A stretch of DNA of 64,000 nt from Novosphingobium pentaromativorans US6-1 (GTDB lineage: Bacteria > Pseudomonadota > Alphaproteobacteria > Sphingomonadales > Sphingomonadaceae): assembly GCF_000767465.1 (NCBI RefSeq), contig NZ_CP009291.1:1116001-1180000 (forward strand), read 5' to 3'. Position 1 is the first letter of the stretch, and every line of letters begins with the position of its first letter. Shown in pieces: positions 37,916 through 46,323 of this stretch. The position numbers were made by a program, and so were the translations under genes. The notes below the pieces were generated by a model. The model did no database searches, was not told the DNA's origin, and was given only the letters and a program-made list of their open reading frames with translations.

Positions 37916-38581
37916 TCAGGGGGTTGACTGACCCGAAGAGGGACCTTGCCCACCCGATTGTCCGGCAAGGAACGCCTCCAGCTTGGACAGCTGATCCGCC
38001 AGAGGCGCGCGCCAGGGAGCATCCTCGGGCGCGCGTTCGAGCAGGTCGGACCACAGCTGGCGAGCCTCGGCGTAGCGACCCGACTGGGCAAAAGCGAGGC
38101 CCAGGAAGAACGGCGGGCCCGGCGCATCCGGGTCCGACAGGGCCGCCTTGCGGAAGGCATAGAGCGCCGCGGGCGTCAGCAGCCCATCGGCATGGGAGAC
38201 CAGCGCGTTGCCCATCGCCAGCCATGCCTCGGTGTTCTTGGGATCGGCGTTAACCGCACCGCGCAGAACCTCGGCAGCATCGCCGTAACGGCCGTTTCGC
38301 GCCAGTCCGTCGGCAATCACGACCCAGCGATCGCTCGGCGGCAGGCTGCTGTCGCTGACCTTTCCGCGCGCATCGACCATCGCCGCTGCGTCCTTGGAGA
38401 CCTGCTCAGACGCCGCCTTGGGCGCAGCGGGCAGCCCCGGGCTTGCCTGCGAAGCGTAACCGGCAATGCCCAGGACGAGCGCGGCGGCGATCGCTTCCCA
38501 GCCGCTGCGCGGCGCCTTGAGGACAAAGGCAATGCCTATGAAGGCGACCACCGCCAGAACGACGACGAGGACCCAGGTCAT
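37916..38581 (-). CDS. ccmI: TPR protein of cytochrome c maturation (CcmI/CycH-like)
   Basis: 221 residues from the ATG at 38581 that overlaps the ccmH stop. Two membrane segments at the N-terminus (VLVVVLAVVAFIGIAFVL; AIAAALVLGIAGYA) are followed by TPR repeats (DAAEVLRGAVNADPKNTEAW, ALYAFRKAALSDPDAPGP). It is shorter than typical CcmI, matching the C-terminal half with its apocytochrome-binding TPRs. Position at the end of the ccm operon supports a role as apocytochrome chaperone for haem ligation. Confidence 0.82.
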   Translation of the reverse strand: MTWVLVVVLAVVAFIGIAFVLKAPRSGWEAIAAALVLGIAGYASQASPGLPAAPKAASEQVSKDAAAMVDARGKVSDSSLPPSDRWVVIADGLARNGRYGDAAEVLRGAVNADPKNTEAWLAMGNALVSHADGLLTPAALYAFRKAALSDPDAPGPPFFLGLAFAQSGRYAEARQLWSDLLERAPEDAPWRAPLADQLSKLEAFLAGQSGGQGPSSGQSTP

Positions 38582-39030
38582 TGTTCCCCTCCCCTGCGAA
38601 AGCGCCGGCGCAGCAACAGCACGGCCAGCAGGATGAGAAAGGCAGGCACAGCAAAAAGCGGCCAGGTGAGGCTGGTCAATTGCGGGGCGTAGCTGACGTA
38701 ATCGCCGTAACGTTCGATCAGCCAGCCGCGAATCGCCTCGGGATCTTCGCCTGCAGCGATCCGTTCCCGCACGAGCGAGCGCATCGAACCGGCAATCGGC
38801 GCATCCGAATCGGCAATGGACTGTCCCTGGCACTGCAGGCAGCGCAGCGTCTCCATCAGCGCCTGCGCCTTCTCCTCCTTCGCCGGGTCTTCCAGCTGGC
38901 GATAGGCATAAGGCGCGGTGGACTGCTCTTCCTGCGCCACGGCCGGCCCAGCGCACAGCAGGCCCAGAGCGGCCACGATCAGCGCGAACAGGCGGTGGGG
39001 CAGGCGAAGACAGACTGGCAGGCGGCTCAC
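38578..39030 (-). CDS. ccmH: Cytochrome c maturation protein CcmH
   Basis: 150 residues from a GTG overlapping the ccmG stop. Signal peptide, then the redox motif LRCLQCQGQSIADSDAPIA, and a C-terminal membrane anchor. It reduces the haem-binding CxxCH thiols of apocytochrome c before ligation. The short CcmH (CycL) form; the TPR half is a separate gene. Confidence 0.95.
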   Translation of the reverse strand: MSRLPVCLRLPHRLFALIVAALGLLCAGPAVAQEEQSTAPYAYRQLEDPAKEEKAQALMETLRCLQCQGQSIADSDAPIAGSMRSLVRERIAAGEDPEAIRGWLIERYGDYVSYAPQLTSLTWPLFAVPAFLILLAVLLLRRRFRRGGEQ

Positions 39031-39581
39031 TGCGCGGCCTCCTTCAGCTTGTCGAGAATCATCGGGACATGTTCGGGACGGATTTCGCCGATGTGCTGGT
39101 AGCGAATCACGCCCTTGCCATCGATCACGTAAGTCTCCGGCACGCCAGAGGAGCCGAGCGCGAGCTGGACCTTGCCGTCATCATCGGCACCGATTCGCTG
39201 GAACGGATCGCCATGTTCGGCAAGGAAGCCCTGCAGCGCCTCGGTCGTGTCACGCACGGAGATGCCTTCGATCGGGACCCCGGCCCTGGCCAGTGCCGCC
39301 AGTTGCGGTGCCTCGACGCGGCAAGGCAGGCACCAGCTGGCAAAGATGTTCAGGAGGTGCGGCGAACCATTGGCGAATTGCCGGCTGTTGAGCCCGGGAC
39401 GACCGGGCAATGCCGGCGGAAGCTGGAACTCGGGCATGGGCTTGCCAACCAGTGTGCTGGCCACGTTGCGGTCCGCCGGACGATAGAGCCCGATCATGAC
39501 GAGCGCGACGAAGGCCACGAACAGCACCAGGGGCAGCCAGATCGCCCACTTGGGGGCCTTGGGAGGCGTTGGCTCGCTCAT
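39027..39581 (-). CDS. ccmG: Thiol-disulfide oxidoreductase CcmG/DsbE
   Basis: 184 residues from the ATG at 39581, which overlaps the ccmF stop by ATGA; an ATG two codons upstream is possible. N-terminal membrane anchor, thioredoxin fold, active site FASWCLPCRVEAPQL. It keeps CcmH and apocytochrome thiols reduced in the periplasm. The family Pro loop is present (GVPETYVIDGKG). Confidence 0.95.
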   Translation of the reverse strand: MSEPTPPKAPKWAIWLPLVLFVAFVALVMIGLYRPADRNVASTLVGKPMPEFQLPPALPGRPGLNSRQFANGSPHLLNIFASWCLPCRVEAPQLAALARAGVPIEGISVRDTTEALQGFLAEHGDPFQRIGADDDGKVQLALGSSGVPETYVIDGKGVIRYQHIGEIRPEHVPMILDKLKEAAQ

Positions 39582-41524
39582 CGGCACTGACTCTCGCGCC
39601 TGTCGGCAATCTTGTCACGCGCGATGAGGCGGCGCAGGTCGCTCTTCACGCGGCCGATCAGGGCCAGCACACCGCCCAGGGCAATCAGCAGACCCCCCAG
39701 CCAGATCAGCGTGACAAAGGGTTTCCACCACAGGCGAAGCTGCCAGCGACCGTCTTCCGCTTCCCCGCCCAGAACCGAGTAAAGCTGCCCGTTCCAGCGC
39801 GTCAGCAGCGAAGATTCGCTGGTCTGCTGCGGGGGCGCCCAAAAGCTGCGCGACTGCGGCCGGGCGATGACCGGGGCCGAATCCTTGTACCGCACCTTCA
39901 GTTCCGCCTCGAGCGCGGTCCAGTTGGGGCCGGCCACCGGTTCGACCCGTTCGAGGCGGACAAGCCACGGACCGACCTGCGTCGTCTCGCCGGGCCTCAC
40001 CGCAACCAGCTTCTCGACCGAGAAGGCGCTCTCGCTGCTCATGCCGAACAGCGCCACGGCAATACCGAAGTGTGCGATCACCATACCCCACACAGGCAGC
40101 GGCGTGCGGCGCAGGTTGCGTTCGCGCAGCGGCATCAGGCTTGCCCAGGCAAGCCCTGCGGCCAGCGCCAGGCCGATGAACGGCAGGAATGCGACGCCGC
40201 CGATGACCAGCAGCGCAATCACGCCTGCCGCAACCAGCATGGCGGGGATCACCAACCGCTTGCCGACCCGGGAGAAGGCATCGCGCCGCCAGCGCAGCAG
40301 CGGACCGACCGCCAGGACCATCAGCATCGGCACGGCGAACAGGGCGCTCATCGGGTTGAAGTACGGCGGCCCCACCGAGACCTTTGCGCCCATGGCCTCG
40401 GCCACCAGCGGATAGAGTGTCCCGAACAGGACGATGCCGAGAATCGCCGAAAGCATCACGTTATTGAACACCAGCGCGCCCTCGCGGCTGACGACGGCGA
40501 AGCGTTCGCCCTCGGTCACGGTTGCTGCGCGCAAGGCGAAAAGCGTGAGCGCCCCGCCAATGTTGATCGCCAGAAGCGCGAGGATGAATGTCCCGCGCTC
40601 GGGGTCGACGGCAAAGGCATGGACGCTGGTGAGAATGCCCGAGCGCACCAGGAAGGTGCCGATCATCGACATCGAGAAAGCCACGACGCCCAGCATGATC
40701 GTCCAGGCGCGCAAGGCATTGCGCGCGGCGAGAACGCTGGCCGAATGCAGCAGCGCGGTCGCCGCCAGCCAGGGCATGAGCGAGGCGTTCTCGACCGGAT
40801 CCCAGAACCACCAGCCGCCCCAGCCCAGTTCGTAATAGGCCCAGTAGGAACCGGCGGTGATACCCACCGTCAGGAAAATCCAGGCACCCATCACCCATGG
40901 GCGCATGGCGCGGGCGAAGGCCGGCCCGACCTCACGCGTGACCAACGCGCCGATTGCGAAGCTGAAGGCCACCGAAAGGCCGACATAGCCGAGGTAGAGC
41001 GTGGGCGGGTGGAACGCGAGGCCAAGGTCCTGCAGCAGCGGATTGAGGCCGTTGCCCTCCGCCGGAACCGGCGAGAGGCGTTCGAACGGGTTCGAGGCGA
41101 TCAGCAGGAAGGCATAGAAGCCGAGGCTGACGAAGGCCTGTCCGGCCAGCGTTGCCAGCATCGTCGGCTCGGGCAGGCGCCTCTCGATCAACGCAACGAA
41201 ACCGCCCGCCATGCCCATGACGGTGACCCACAGGAGCATCGAACCCTCGTGGTTGCCCCAGGCACCGGCGATCTTGAAGACCAGCGGCTTCATCGAATGC
41301 GAGTTCATCGCCACCAGCTTCACCGACAGGTCGGTGACGGCAAAGACGTAGATCAGGCACAGGAACGAGACGAGCGCGAGCAGCCCCTGCACGACCGCGA
41401 CCGGGCGCACGACGCCGCCCAGCGCTTCGCCGCGCCGGGTCAGGCCAAGCGCACCGGCAACGAGCTGCAGCGCGGCGAGCGCGGCGGCAAGCCAGAGCGC
41501 TGCGAGTCCGAATTCCGCGATCAC
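39578..41524 (-). CDS. ccmF: Haem lyase subunit CcmF
   Basis: 648 residues with about 14 membrane segments, from a GTG overlapping the ccmE stop. The tryptophan-rich haem-handling motif is present (YYELGWGGWWFWDPVENASL), with LLWVTVMGMAGG and HSASVLAARN. It takes haem from CcmE and attaches it to apocytochrome c with CcmH. Full length and in the standard order. Confidence 0.97.
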   Translation of the reverse strand: MIAEFGLAALWLAAALAALQLVAGALGLTRRGEALGGVVRPVAVVQGLLALVSFLCLIYVFAVTDLSVKLVAMNSHSMKPLVFKIAGAWGNHEGSMLLWVTVMGMAGGFVALIERRLPEPTMLATLAGQAFVSLGFYAFLLIASNPFERLSPVPAEGNGLNPLLQDLGLAFHPPTLYLGYVGLSVAFSFAIGALVTREVGPAFARAMRPWVMGAWIFLTVGITAGSYWAYYELGWGGWWFWDPVENASLMPWLAATALLHSASVLAARNALRAWTIMLGVVAFSMSMIGTFLVRSGILTSVHAFAVDPERGTFILALLAINIGGALTLFALRAATVTEGERFAVVSREGALVFNNVMLSAILGIVLFGTLYPLVAEAMGAKVSVGPPYFNPMSALFAVPMLMVLAVGPLLRWRRDAFSRVGKRLVIPAMLVAAGVIALLVIGGVAFLPFIGLALAAGLAWASLMPLRERNLRRTPLPVWGMVIAHFGIAVALFGMSSESAFSVEKLVAVRPGETTQVGPWLVRLERVEPVAGPNWTALEAELKVRYKDSAPVIARPQSRSFWAPPQQTSESSLLTRWNGQLYSVLGGEAEDGRWQLRLWWKPFVTLIWLGGLLIALGGVLALIGRVKSDLRRLIARDKIADRRESQCR

Positions 41525-41973
41525 TGCGTTTCCGCCACGATCTTGTCGGCCTGCGCTGCAGTCATCTCCTGCATCTCGCGCGGGACGTAGTTCTCGTCAT
41601 GCTTGGCCAGCAGGTTGTCGGCAATGAAAGTCCCGTCCTTGCCCATCCGGCCTTCGGCGACGACACCCGACCCTTCGACGAAGAGCGAGGGGACGATGCC
41701 CTTGAAAGTCACCGGCACGCGCGCCTTCCCATCCTCGACGACAAAGGCGATGGTCACACCGTCGCCCTCGGTCTTGAGCGAGCCCTTCTCGACCATGCCG
41801 CCAAGGCGCACGGCGCGGTCGGGCGCTGGCGGACTGGCGACAATCTCGTTCGGGACATAGAAATAGCTCGCCTGATTGCGCAGCGCCCAGGCCGCGAGCA
41901 GGCCAGCGCCAATCAGCACGACCAGCGCGAGGACGAGGAGGACCAGCCTCTGGTGTTTCGCTTTCACGGCCAT
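41521..41973 (-). CDS. ccmE: Periplasmic haem chaperone CcmE
   Basis: 150 residues. One N-terminal membrane anchor and an OB-fold. The covalent haem-binding His is H125 in AKHDENYVP, with Y129 as axial ligand (HxxxY type). It carries haem from CcmC to CcmF. It overlaps ccmD upstream by one base and ccmF downstream by four. Confidence 0.96.
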   Translation of the reverse strand: MAVKAKHQRLVLLVLALVVLIGAGLLAAWALRNQASYFYVPNEIVASPPAPDRAVRLGGMVEKGSLKTEGDGVTIAFVVEDGKARVPVTFKGIVPSLFVEGSGVVAEGRMGKDGTFIADNLLAKHDENYVPREMQEMTAAQADKIVAETQ

Positions 41974-42116
41974 CAGCGCTGCCCCCGCGCCTTGTCGCGG
42001 CGGGCCTCGGCCCGCTTCATCGAGATCAGCGACCAGGCAATCATCGCAAGCGTCGCCCCGACGCCCACGGCGTAGGACGCGATCACGAAAGTCCAGGCAT
42101 CCATTGCCTCGCGCAT
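41973..42116 (-). CDS. ccmD: Haem exporter small subunit CcmD
   Basis: About 47 residues from the ATG at 42116 (GAGG ten bases upstream), or 43 from the ATG at 42104. One membrane segment (WTFVIASYAVGVGATLAMIA) is followed by a basic tail (KRAEARRDKARGQR), the CcmD layout. It helps release holo-CcmE from CcmC. It sits exactly between ccmC and ccmE; its stop overlaps the ccmE start (TGATG). Confidence 0.88.
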   Translation of the reverse strand: MREAMDAWTFVIASYAVGVGATLAMIAWSLISMKRAEARRDKARGQR

Positions 42117-42159
42117 CAGATAATTGCCTCGCTCATCCCGTAAATGCCGTTTGTCTTTA

Positions 42160-42891
42160 TCAGAATGCCGCTTCGCTCATCGCCTTGCGGCGCAAGCGGG
42201 CCTCTGCCTGCTGGTCGGCGAGAATGGCCCGCATCCGGGCCAGCACGACGCCGGCAAATATCAATGTGAAACCCAGGGTAGCGGCCAGCAACGGCCACAG
42301 GAAGGCCCCGTCCATCGCCGACTTGCCCATGGTGATGCTCGGCGGTTGGTGCTGGCTGTTCCACCAGATCACCGAATAATGGATGATCGGAATGTTCACC
42401 GCCCCGACCAGCCCGAAGATCGCCGGTGCCCGGGTATGCCCGCCGGCGCTGGCCTCGCTTGCCTGCGACAGCGCCATCCAGCCGAAATAAAGAAACAGCA
42501 GCACCAGCATGCTGGTCAACCGACCGTCCCAAACCCACCATGTCCCCCAGGCCGGACGCCCCCACAGAGAACCGGTTATCAGGCAAACCGCGGTAAAGAC
42601 CGCACCTGGCACCGCGCAGCCGCGCGCGGCGATCCCGGCGAGCGGATGACGCCAGACCAGTTCGCTAAAGCTGGCCGCGGCAATGCCCATCCAGCCTGCC
42701 ATGCCCAGCCAGGCAGCGGGAACGTGAAGGAAGACGATGCGCACGGTCTCGCCCTGCAGGCGCTCCGGCGGGGCGCGGAACAGCCCCCAGTAAAGCGCGA
42801 CCGTCGCGATGACGACTCCGACGCCCATGCAGAGCGGCATCAGCCAGCGGGCGATGCGCAGAAAACGGGCAGGATTGGCAAAGCCGTGCAT
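42160..42891 (-). CDS. ccmC: Haem exporter protein CcmC
   Basis: 243 residues with six membrane helices. The WWD haem-handling motif is WGTWWVWDGRLTS, with His on either side (FLHVPAAW; PIIHYSVIWWNSQHQP). It loads haem onto CcmE. First visible gene of the ccm operon; ccmAB are not in this window. The short gap before the tRNA-His gene presumably contains the promoter. Confidence 0.96.
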   Translation of the reverse strand: MHGFANPARFLRIARWLMPLCMGVGVVIATVALYWGLFRAPPERLQGETVRIVFLHVPAAWLGMAGWMGIAAASFSELVWRHPLAGIAARGCAVPGAVFTAVCLITGSLWGRPAWGTWWVWDGRLTSMLVLLFLYFGWMALSQASEASAGGHTRAPAIFGLVGAVNIPIIHYSVIWWNSQHQPPSITMGKSAMDGAFLWPLLAATLGFTLIFAGVVLARMRAILADQQAEARLRRKAMSEAAF

Positions 42892-42997
42892 GACAGGCGC
42901 GTTCTATCGACAGACGCGCGCGGGGCAAGTGGACTTAGGGTCCACGCTGCAGATTTTCACCCGCATAGTGCCAAACCGCTCAGGCAAAGGAAGAAAA

Positions 42998-43075
42998 TGG
43001 GGCGATCGATGGGGTTCGAACCCACGACCTCCGGTACCACAAACCGGCGCTCTAACCAACTGAGCTACGATCGCC
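42998..43075 (-). tRNA. tRNA-His (GTG)
   Basis: 78 bases including an extra G at -1 and encoded CCA. Acceptor GCGATCG/CGATCGC, anticodon stem CCGGT/ACCGG with loop TTGTGGT (anticodon GTG), T-arm GTGGGTTCGAACCCCAT. G(-1) faces C73, the canonical His identity pair. It is oriented the same way as ccmC, upstream of it. Confidence 0.95.
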
Positions 43076-43252
43076 ACACCGGGACAGGGGCAATGACGCC
43101 TGTCTCCGGAAAGCCGCCCGGAACGCTGCAAGCAGCGATCAGTGCGGGAGCGCGCCTTTGCACAAGGGAGGCGATCTTGCAAAGCAAAAATTCGGATCGA
43201 TGCAAGACTCCTGCAATTTTCCCGCGACAAACGTGCCGCTAGTGTCCGCCCC

Positions 43253-43882
43253 ATGACGGCTCCAGGCGAATCATCCGGCGCTGCCCTCTTACGTACGGGC
43301 ATGCAACGCTTCCCTTCCTCGCGGCTCGAACTCTTCGTGAAGCGCGATTTCCTCGACACTGCGCAGTGCGATGCCCTGATCGCGCTGATCGAGGCGGAAC
43401 ACCGGCCCTCGACTGTCGCCAACTACAACGGCGACGACGTTTTTCGCACCAGCTCCACCTGCGACCTGTCCCCCGACGTTGGCGCCGTGGCCGCCCTTGC
43501 CCGAAAGCTCTGCGATATTTCCGGCATCGACCCTGCCCATGCCGAACCCTTGCAGGGCCAACGCTACGAGGTCGGCCAGGAATTCAAGGCCCACACGGAC
43601 TATTTCGAGCCCAACAACAGCGATTTCGAAAAGTACTGCAGCGTTTCCGGCCAGCGCACCTGGACCTTCATGATCTACCTGAACGACGTGGATGCCGGCG
43701 GCGCCACGCGCTTCAAGGTGATCAACAAGCTGATCCAGCCCGAACGCGGCAAGCTCGTCGCCTGGAACAACCGCCGCCCGGACGGCAGCCTCAATCCCGC
43801 CACCCTGCACCACGCAATGAAGGTGCGTCAGGGCCGCAAGTACGTCGTCACACAGTGGTTTCGGGAACGGCCGTGGAGTTGA
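43253..43882 (+). CDS. Prolyl-4-hydroxylase-type Fe(II)/2-oxoglutarate oxygenase
   Basis: 209 residues from the ATG at 43253; GTG/ATG further upstream lack similarity. Iron ligands are H-x-D in AHTDYFEPN and the distal His in LHHAMKVRQG, with the 2-oxoglutarate Lys in GRKYVVTQWFRE, the P4Hc pattern. Bacterial members hydroxylate proline in proteins such as EF-Tu or free amino acids; the substrate here is unknown. It converges with sodC across a hairpin. Confidence 0.88.
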   Translation: MTAPGESSGAALLRTGMQRFPSSRLELFVKRDFLDTAQCDALIALIEAEHRPSTVANYNGDDVFRTSSTCDLSPDVGAVAALARKLCDISGIDPAHAEPLQGQRYEVGQEFKAHTDYFEPNNSDFEKYCSVSGQRTWTFMIYLNDVDAGGATRFKVINKLIQPERGKLVAWNNRRPDGSLNPATLHHAMKVRQGRKYVVTQWFRERPWS

Positions 43883-43912
43883 GCCGAGGGGGAGCTAGTG
43901 CCCTCCCCCGGC
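43883..43912. terminator. Bidirectional hairpin between P4H-like gene and sodC
   Basis: GCCGAGGGGGAG, loop CTAGTGC, CCTCCCCCGGC. A strong GC stem between two convergent stops, without a clear T-run. Confidence 0.55.
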
Positions 43913-43922
43913 CGAACATCGC

Positions 43923-44468
43923 TTATTTCGGCGCGCTGATCACCGCGCAGGCGATGCGTCCGCCCGCAGCGCCCGAGGGCTGGCTCTTGTAGTCGTCCGC
44001 ACCGGCGTGAATCACCAGGGCCGAACCATCGGCATCCTCCAGAGACTTCGGTCCCGGCGCGAGCGTGACTCCGGTATTGAGGATCTGCGTTTCGAGCACG
44101 CCATCGGCGCCCACGTGCTGGTTGGGCATATCGCCGCCGTGCGGACCGCCCTCGACCATCAGGCCATGCATGGCACCCCCTGCGGCAAAGTGCCCGCCCG
44201 CAGTCGCGAACTTTTCCGCAGGCTGGCACACGCCCTTCTCATGGAAGTGGAAGCCATGCTCACCTTCGGGCAGCCCCTTGATGTCGGTCGAGACGAGAAC
44301 GCCGGTCGGGGTGTCCTGCAGGGTCACCATCCCGAGCGCTTCGCCGTCGAGCCCGATCACGGTCGCATGGACCGCGGGCGCAGCCGCTTCGCCGTGATTG
44401 TCGGCCAGGGCGGCATGCGCACTGAGAGCCGCTGCGCACACGGTTAGGGTTCGGACGGTACGGATCAT
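43923..44468 (-). CDS. sodC: Periplasmic Cu/Zn superoxide dismutase
   Basis: 181 residues from the ATG at 44468 with GGGAG upstream. Signal peptide (TVCAAALSAHAALA). Copper ligands in GFHFHEKGVC, bridging and zinc His/Asp in GGHFAAGGAMHG and GGPHGGDMPNQHVG, the disulfide Cys pair, and the C-terminal Arg in GGRIACAVI. It dismutates periplasmic superoxide. Stand-alone gene. Confidence 0.94.
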   Translation of the reverse strand: MIRTVRTLTVCAAALSAHAALADNHGEAAAPAVHATVIGLDGEALGMVTLQDTPTGVLVSTDIKGLPEGEHGFHFHEKGVCQPAEKFATAGGHFAAGGAMHGLMVEGGPHGGDMPNQHVGADGVLETQILNTGVTLAPGPKSLEDADGSALVIHAGADDYKSQPSGAAGGRIACAVISAPK

Positions 44469-44721
44469 CGGTATTCTCCCTTTGGGGCCGGTAAGTCTTG
44501 TCCTGACAGGACGCCGCGGACGAGGCACTTCCTCAAGTCGCAAGCGACCCGTCCGGTTCCTGTTAAAGGCGCGCGCCGTCGGGCTGCGCGACGTTCCCCA
44601 AGCTAGGCCGATCAGCCTGAAAGGCAATTACCGACAACAGCTTGGCATTCCCGAACATGGCCGCCGGACCTGCTTGGCACCCCCGGCGCCAAGCGAATGC
44701 GCCTCAAGTGGGAACTGAAAC

Positions 44722-44752
44722 AAAAAAGGCGGCCCTTGCGGACCGCCCTTCC
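44722..44752 (-). terminator. Rho-independent terminator of rpmE
   Basis: On the minus strand GGGCGGTCCGCAAGGGCCGC, then CTTTTTTG: stem, 4-base loop and T-run, 25 bases after the rpmE stop. The rest of the 308-base gap 44469-44776 holds only low-similarity sequence and presumably the sodC promoter. Confidence 0.85.
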
Positions 44753-44776
44753 GTGTGTTCGCGATGGAACCTTCGC

Positions 44777-45004
44777 TCACTTCTTCTTGAGCGAGAGTCC
44801 GCCGAAACGCTTGTTGAACTGCGCGACGCGGCCGCCTTCGTTGACGCGCTGCGTGCCACCGGTCCAGGCCGGGTGCGAAGTCGGGTCAACTTCCAGGACC
44901 AGCGTGTCACCTTCCGAACCCCAGGTCGAGCGGGTCTGGAACTTGGTGCCGTCGGTCATCTGGACGGTGATCATGTGGTAGTCGGGGTGCGTATCGGCCT
45001 TCAT
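44777..45004 (-). CDS. rpmE: 50S ribosomal protein L31
   Basis: 75 residues from the ATG at 45004. [20 protein letters not shown] and [11 protein letters not shown] are the L31 signature. The zinc-binding cysteines of the C+ form are absent, so this is the zinc-free C- type. Own terminator downstream. Confidence 0.95.
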   Translation of the reverse strand: MKADTHPDYHMITVQMTDGTKFQTRSTWGSEGDTLVLEVDPTSHPAWTGGTQRVNEGGRVAQFNKRFGGLSLKKK

Positions 45005-45163
45005 TTCGAATCTCTTTCGCATATGGCCGGTTCCGACCGGCCTGCCTTGGAAAGCGGCGCGCTTACAGCGAAGCGGGCCGAAATGCAAGTGGGAGTGGGG
45101 CTTCCCGTCCGTGTGCCCATCCCGCTGGCGGGAGAGCCGACCGGAAGGCCCCATCCCGAAAAA

Positions 45164-45616
45164 TCAGCTGTCGGCGATCATTGCCGTGAAGTTCACTTCA
45201 CAGGTGACCTTGTCGCCGATCGACGCCTTGCCCCAGAACTTGCACACGCGCGAACGCTTCTGGACGAAGCCGGCGCGCAGGTCGAGCAGGTTGCCGGGGG
45301 TTACGGGATTGCGGAACTTCGCGTCCTCGATCGCCATGAAGTAGACCAGCTTGCCGGTCCCGGCGAGGCCGAGGGACTCGATGGCAAGGATACCTGCCGC
45401 CTGCGCCAGCGCCTCTATCTGGAGAACGCCGGGCATGATCGGACGGCCCGGGAAATGTCCCTGGAAGAAATCCTCGTTGAAGCTGACGGCCTTGACCGCA
45501 TGGATCTCCTCCTCGGTGAAGGAGACCACGCGGTCGACCAGCAGCATCGGGTAGCGGTGCGGAAGCGCCGCCAGGATCTTCGCGGTATCGTAGACCTGTT
45601 CGGTCGTCTCGCTCAT
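45164..45616 (-). CDS. fabZ: 3-hydroxyacyl-ACP dehydratase
   Basis: 150 residues. The hot-dog active site is [23 protein letters not shown] (His in GHFPG, Glu in QIEA), quoted here beyond need only in part: [17 protein letters not shown]. It dehydrates beta-hydroxyacyl-ACP in fatty-acid synthesis. It follows ompH by 20 bases at the end of the bamA cluster; lpxA and lpxD, usual neighbours elsewhere, are absent here. Confidence 0.96.
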   Translation of the reverse strand: MSETTEQVYDTAKILAALPHRYPMLLVDRVVSFTEEEIHAVKAVSFNEDFFQGHFPGRPIMPGVLQIEALAQAAGILAIESLGLAGTGKLVYFMAIEDAKFRNPVTPGNLLDLRAGFVQKRSRVCKFWGKASIGDKVTCEVNFTAMIADS

Positions 45617-45636
45617 GTCCTGCCCCCGATCAGCTC

Positions 45637-46323
45637 TTAGCGTCCGGTCGGCTGGGCAGCCGTGCTCGGCGCAGCCTGGCCCTGGGCGGCGGCCTGCTGG
45701 GCACGCGCTTCACGGATCTGGCGCGGTTCCCAGCCCGAGGGCGGGACAAGCTGTGCAGACGGAATCGAGGCGTTCAGCTCGTTCAGGATGTCCTGGTTGA
45801 GGTTGTAGGCGCTGCCGTTGACGGCAAGGATCGCGTCCGGCGAAAGCAGGATCGAGATCTTCTTCTTGGCCATCGCGGACTTCACCGCTGCGTCGAGCTT
45901 GTCCTCGATCTGCTCGTTCACATAGGCCTGCGAAAGACCCACCGGCGCGAGGATGCGCTGGATTTCCTGCTTGCCGCTTTCCTGCAGCTGCTGGATCTGG
46001 GCGGCCTGCTGCTGCAGCGCGGCCTGGTTCGGCTTGGCGACCTGACGGTCGGCGTTGAACTTGTCGATCAGCGGCTTGAGCTGCGCATTGAGCGCTTCGC
46101 TGCGCTGCTTGGCCTGGTCGTACTGCGCCTTGTAAGTCGTCTCGCGCTGCTGCTCGGCGGTCTTGAAGGCGTTCGAATTGGCGATCACGGCATCGAAGCT
46201 GGCAATGGCGAGGCCCTGAACGATGGTGCCGCCGTTCTTGTCCTGCGCAAGAGCGGGCTGAGCAGCGACGGTAACCAGCGCCAGGCTCGAGGCCAGCGCG
46301 GCGGACTTGAGAAGAGTCTTCAT
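45637..46323 (-). CDS. OmpH/Skp-family periplasmic chaperone
   Basis: 228 residues. Signal peptide ([20 protein letters not shown]), a central coiled coil of about 90 residues rich in Gln and Lys ([38 protein letters not shown]), and a Pro/Gln/Ala-rich tail. Skp-type trimers grip unfolded outer-membrane proteins. Its start codon abuts the bamA stop, consistent with joint outer-membrane biogenesis. Confidence 0.9.
   Translation of the reverse strand: MKTLLKSAALASSLALVTVAAQPALAQDKNGGTIVQGLAIASFDAVIANSNAFKTAEQQRETTYKAQYDQAKQRSEALNAQLKPLIDKFNADRQVAKPNQAALQQQAAQIQQLQESGKQEIQRILAPVGLSQAYVNEQIEDKLDAAVKSAMAKKKISILLSPDAILAVNGSAYNLNQDILNELNASIPSAQLVPPSGWEPRQIREARAQQAAAQGQAAPSTAAQPTGR

Noticed and set aside
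39569..41590. 673-codon plus-strand open frame
   Set aside because: Antisense to ccmF; low-complexity charged composition.
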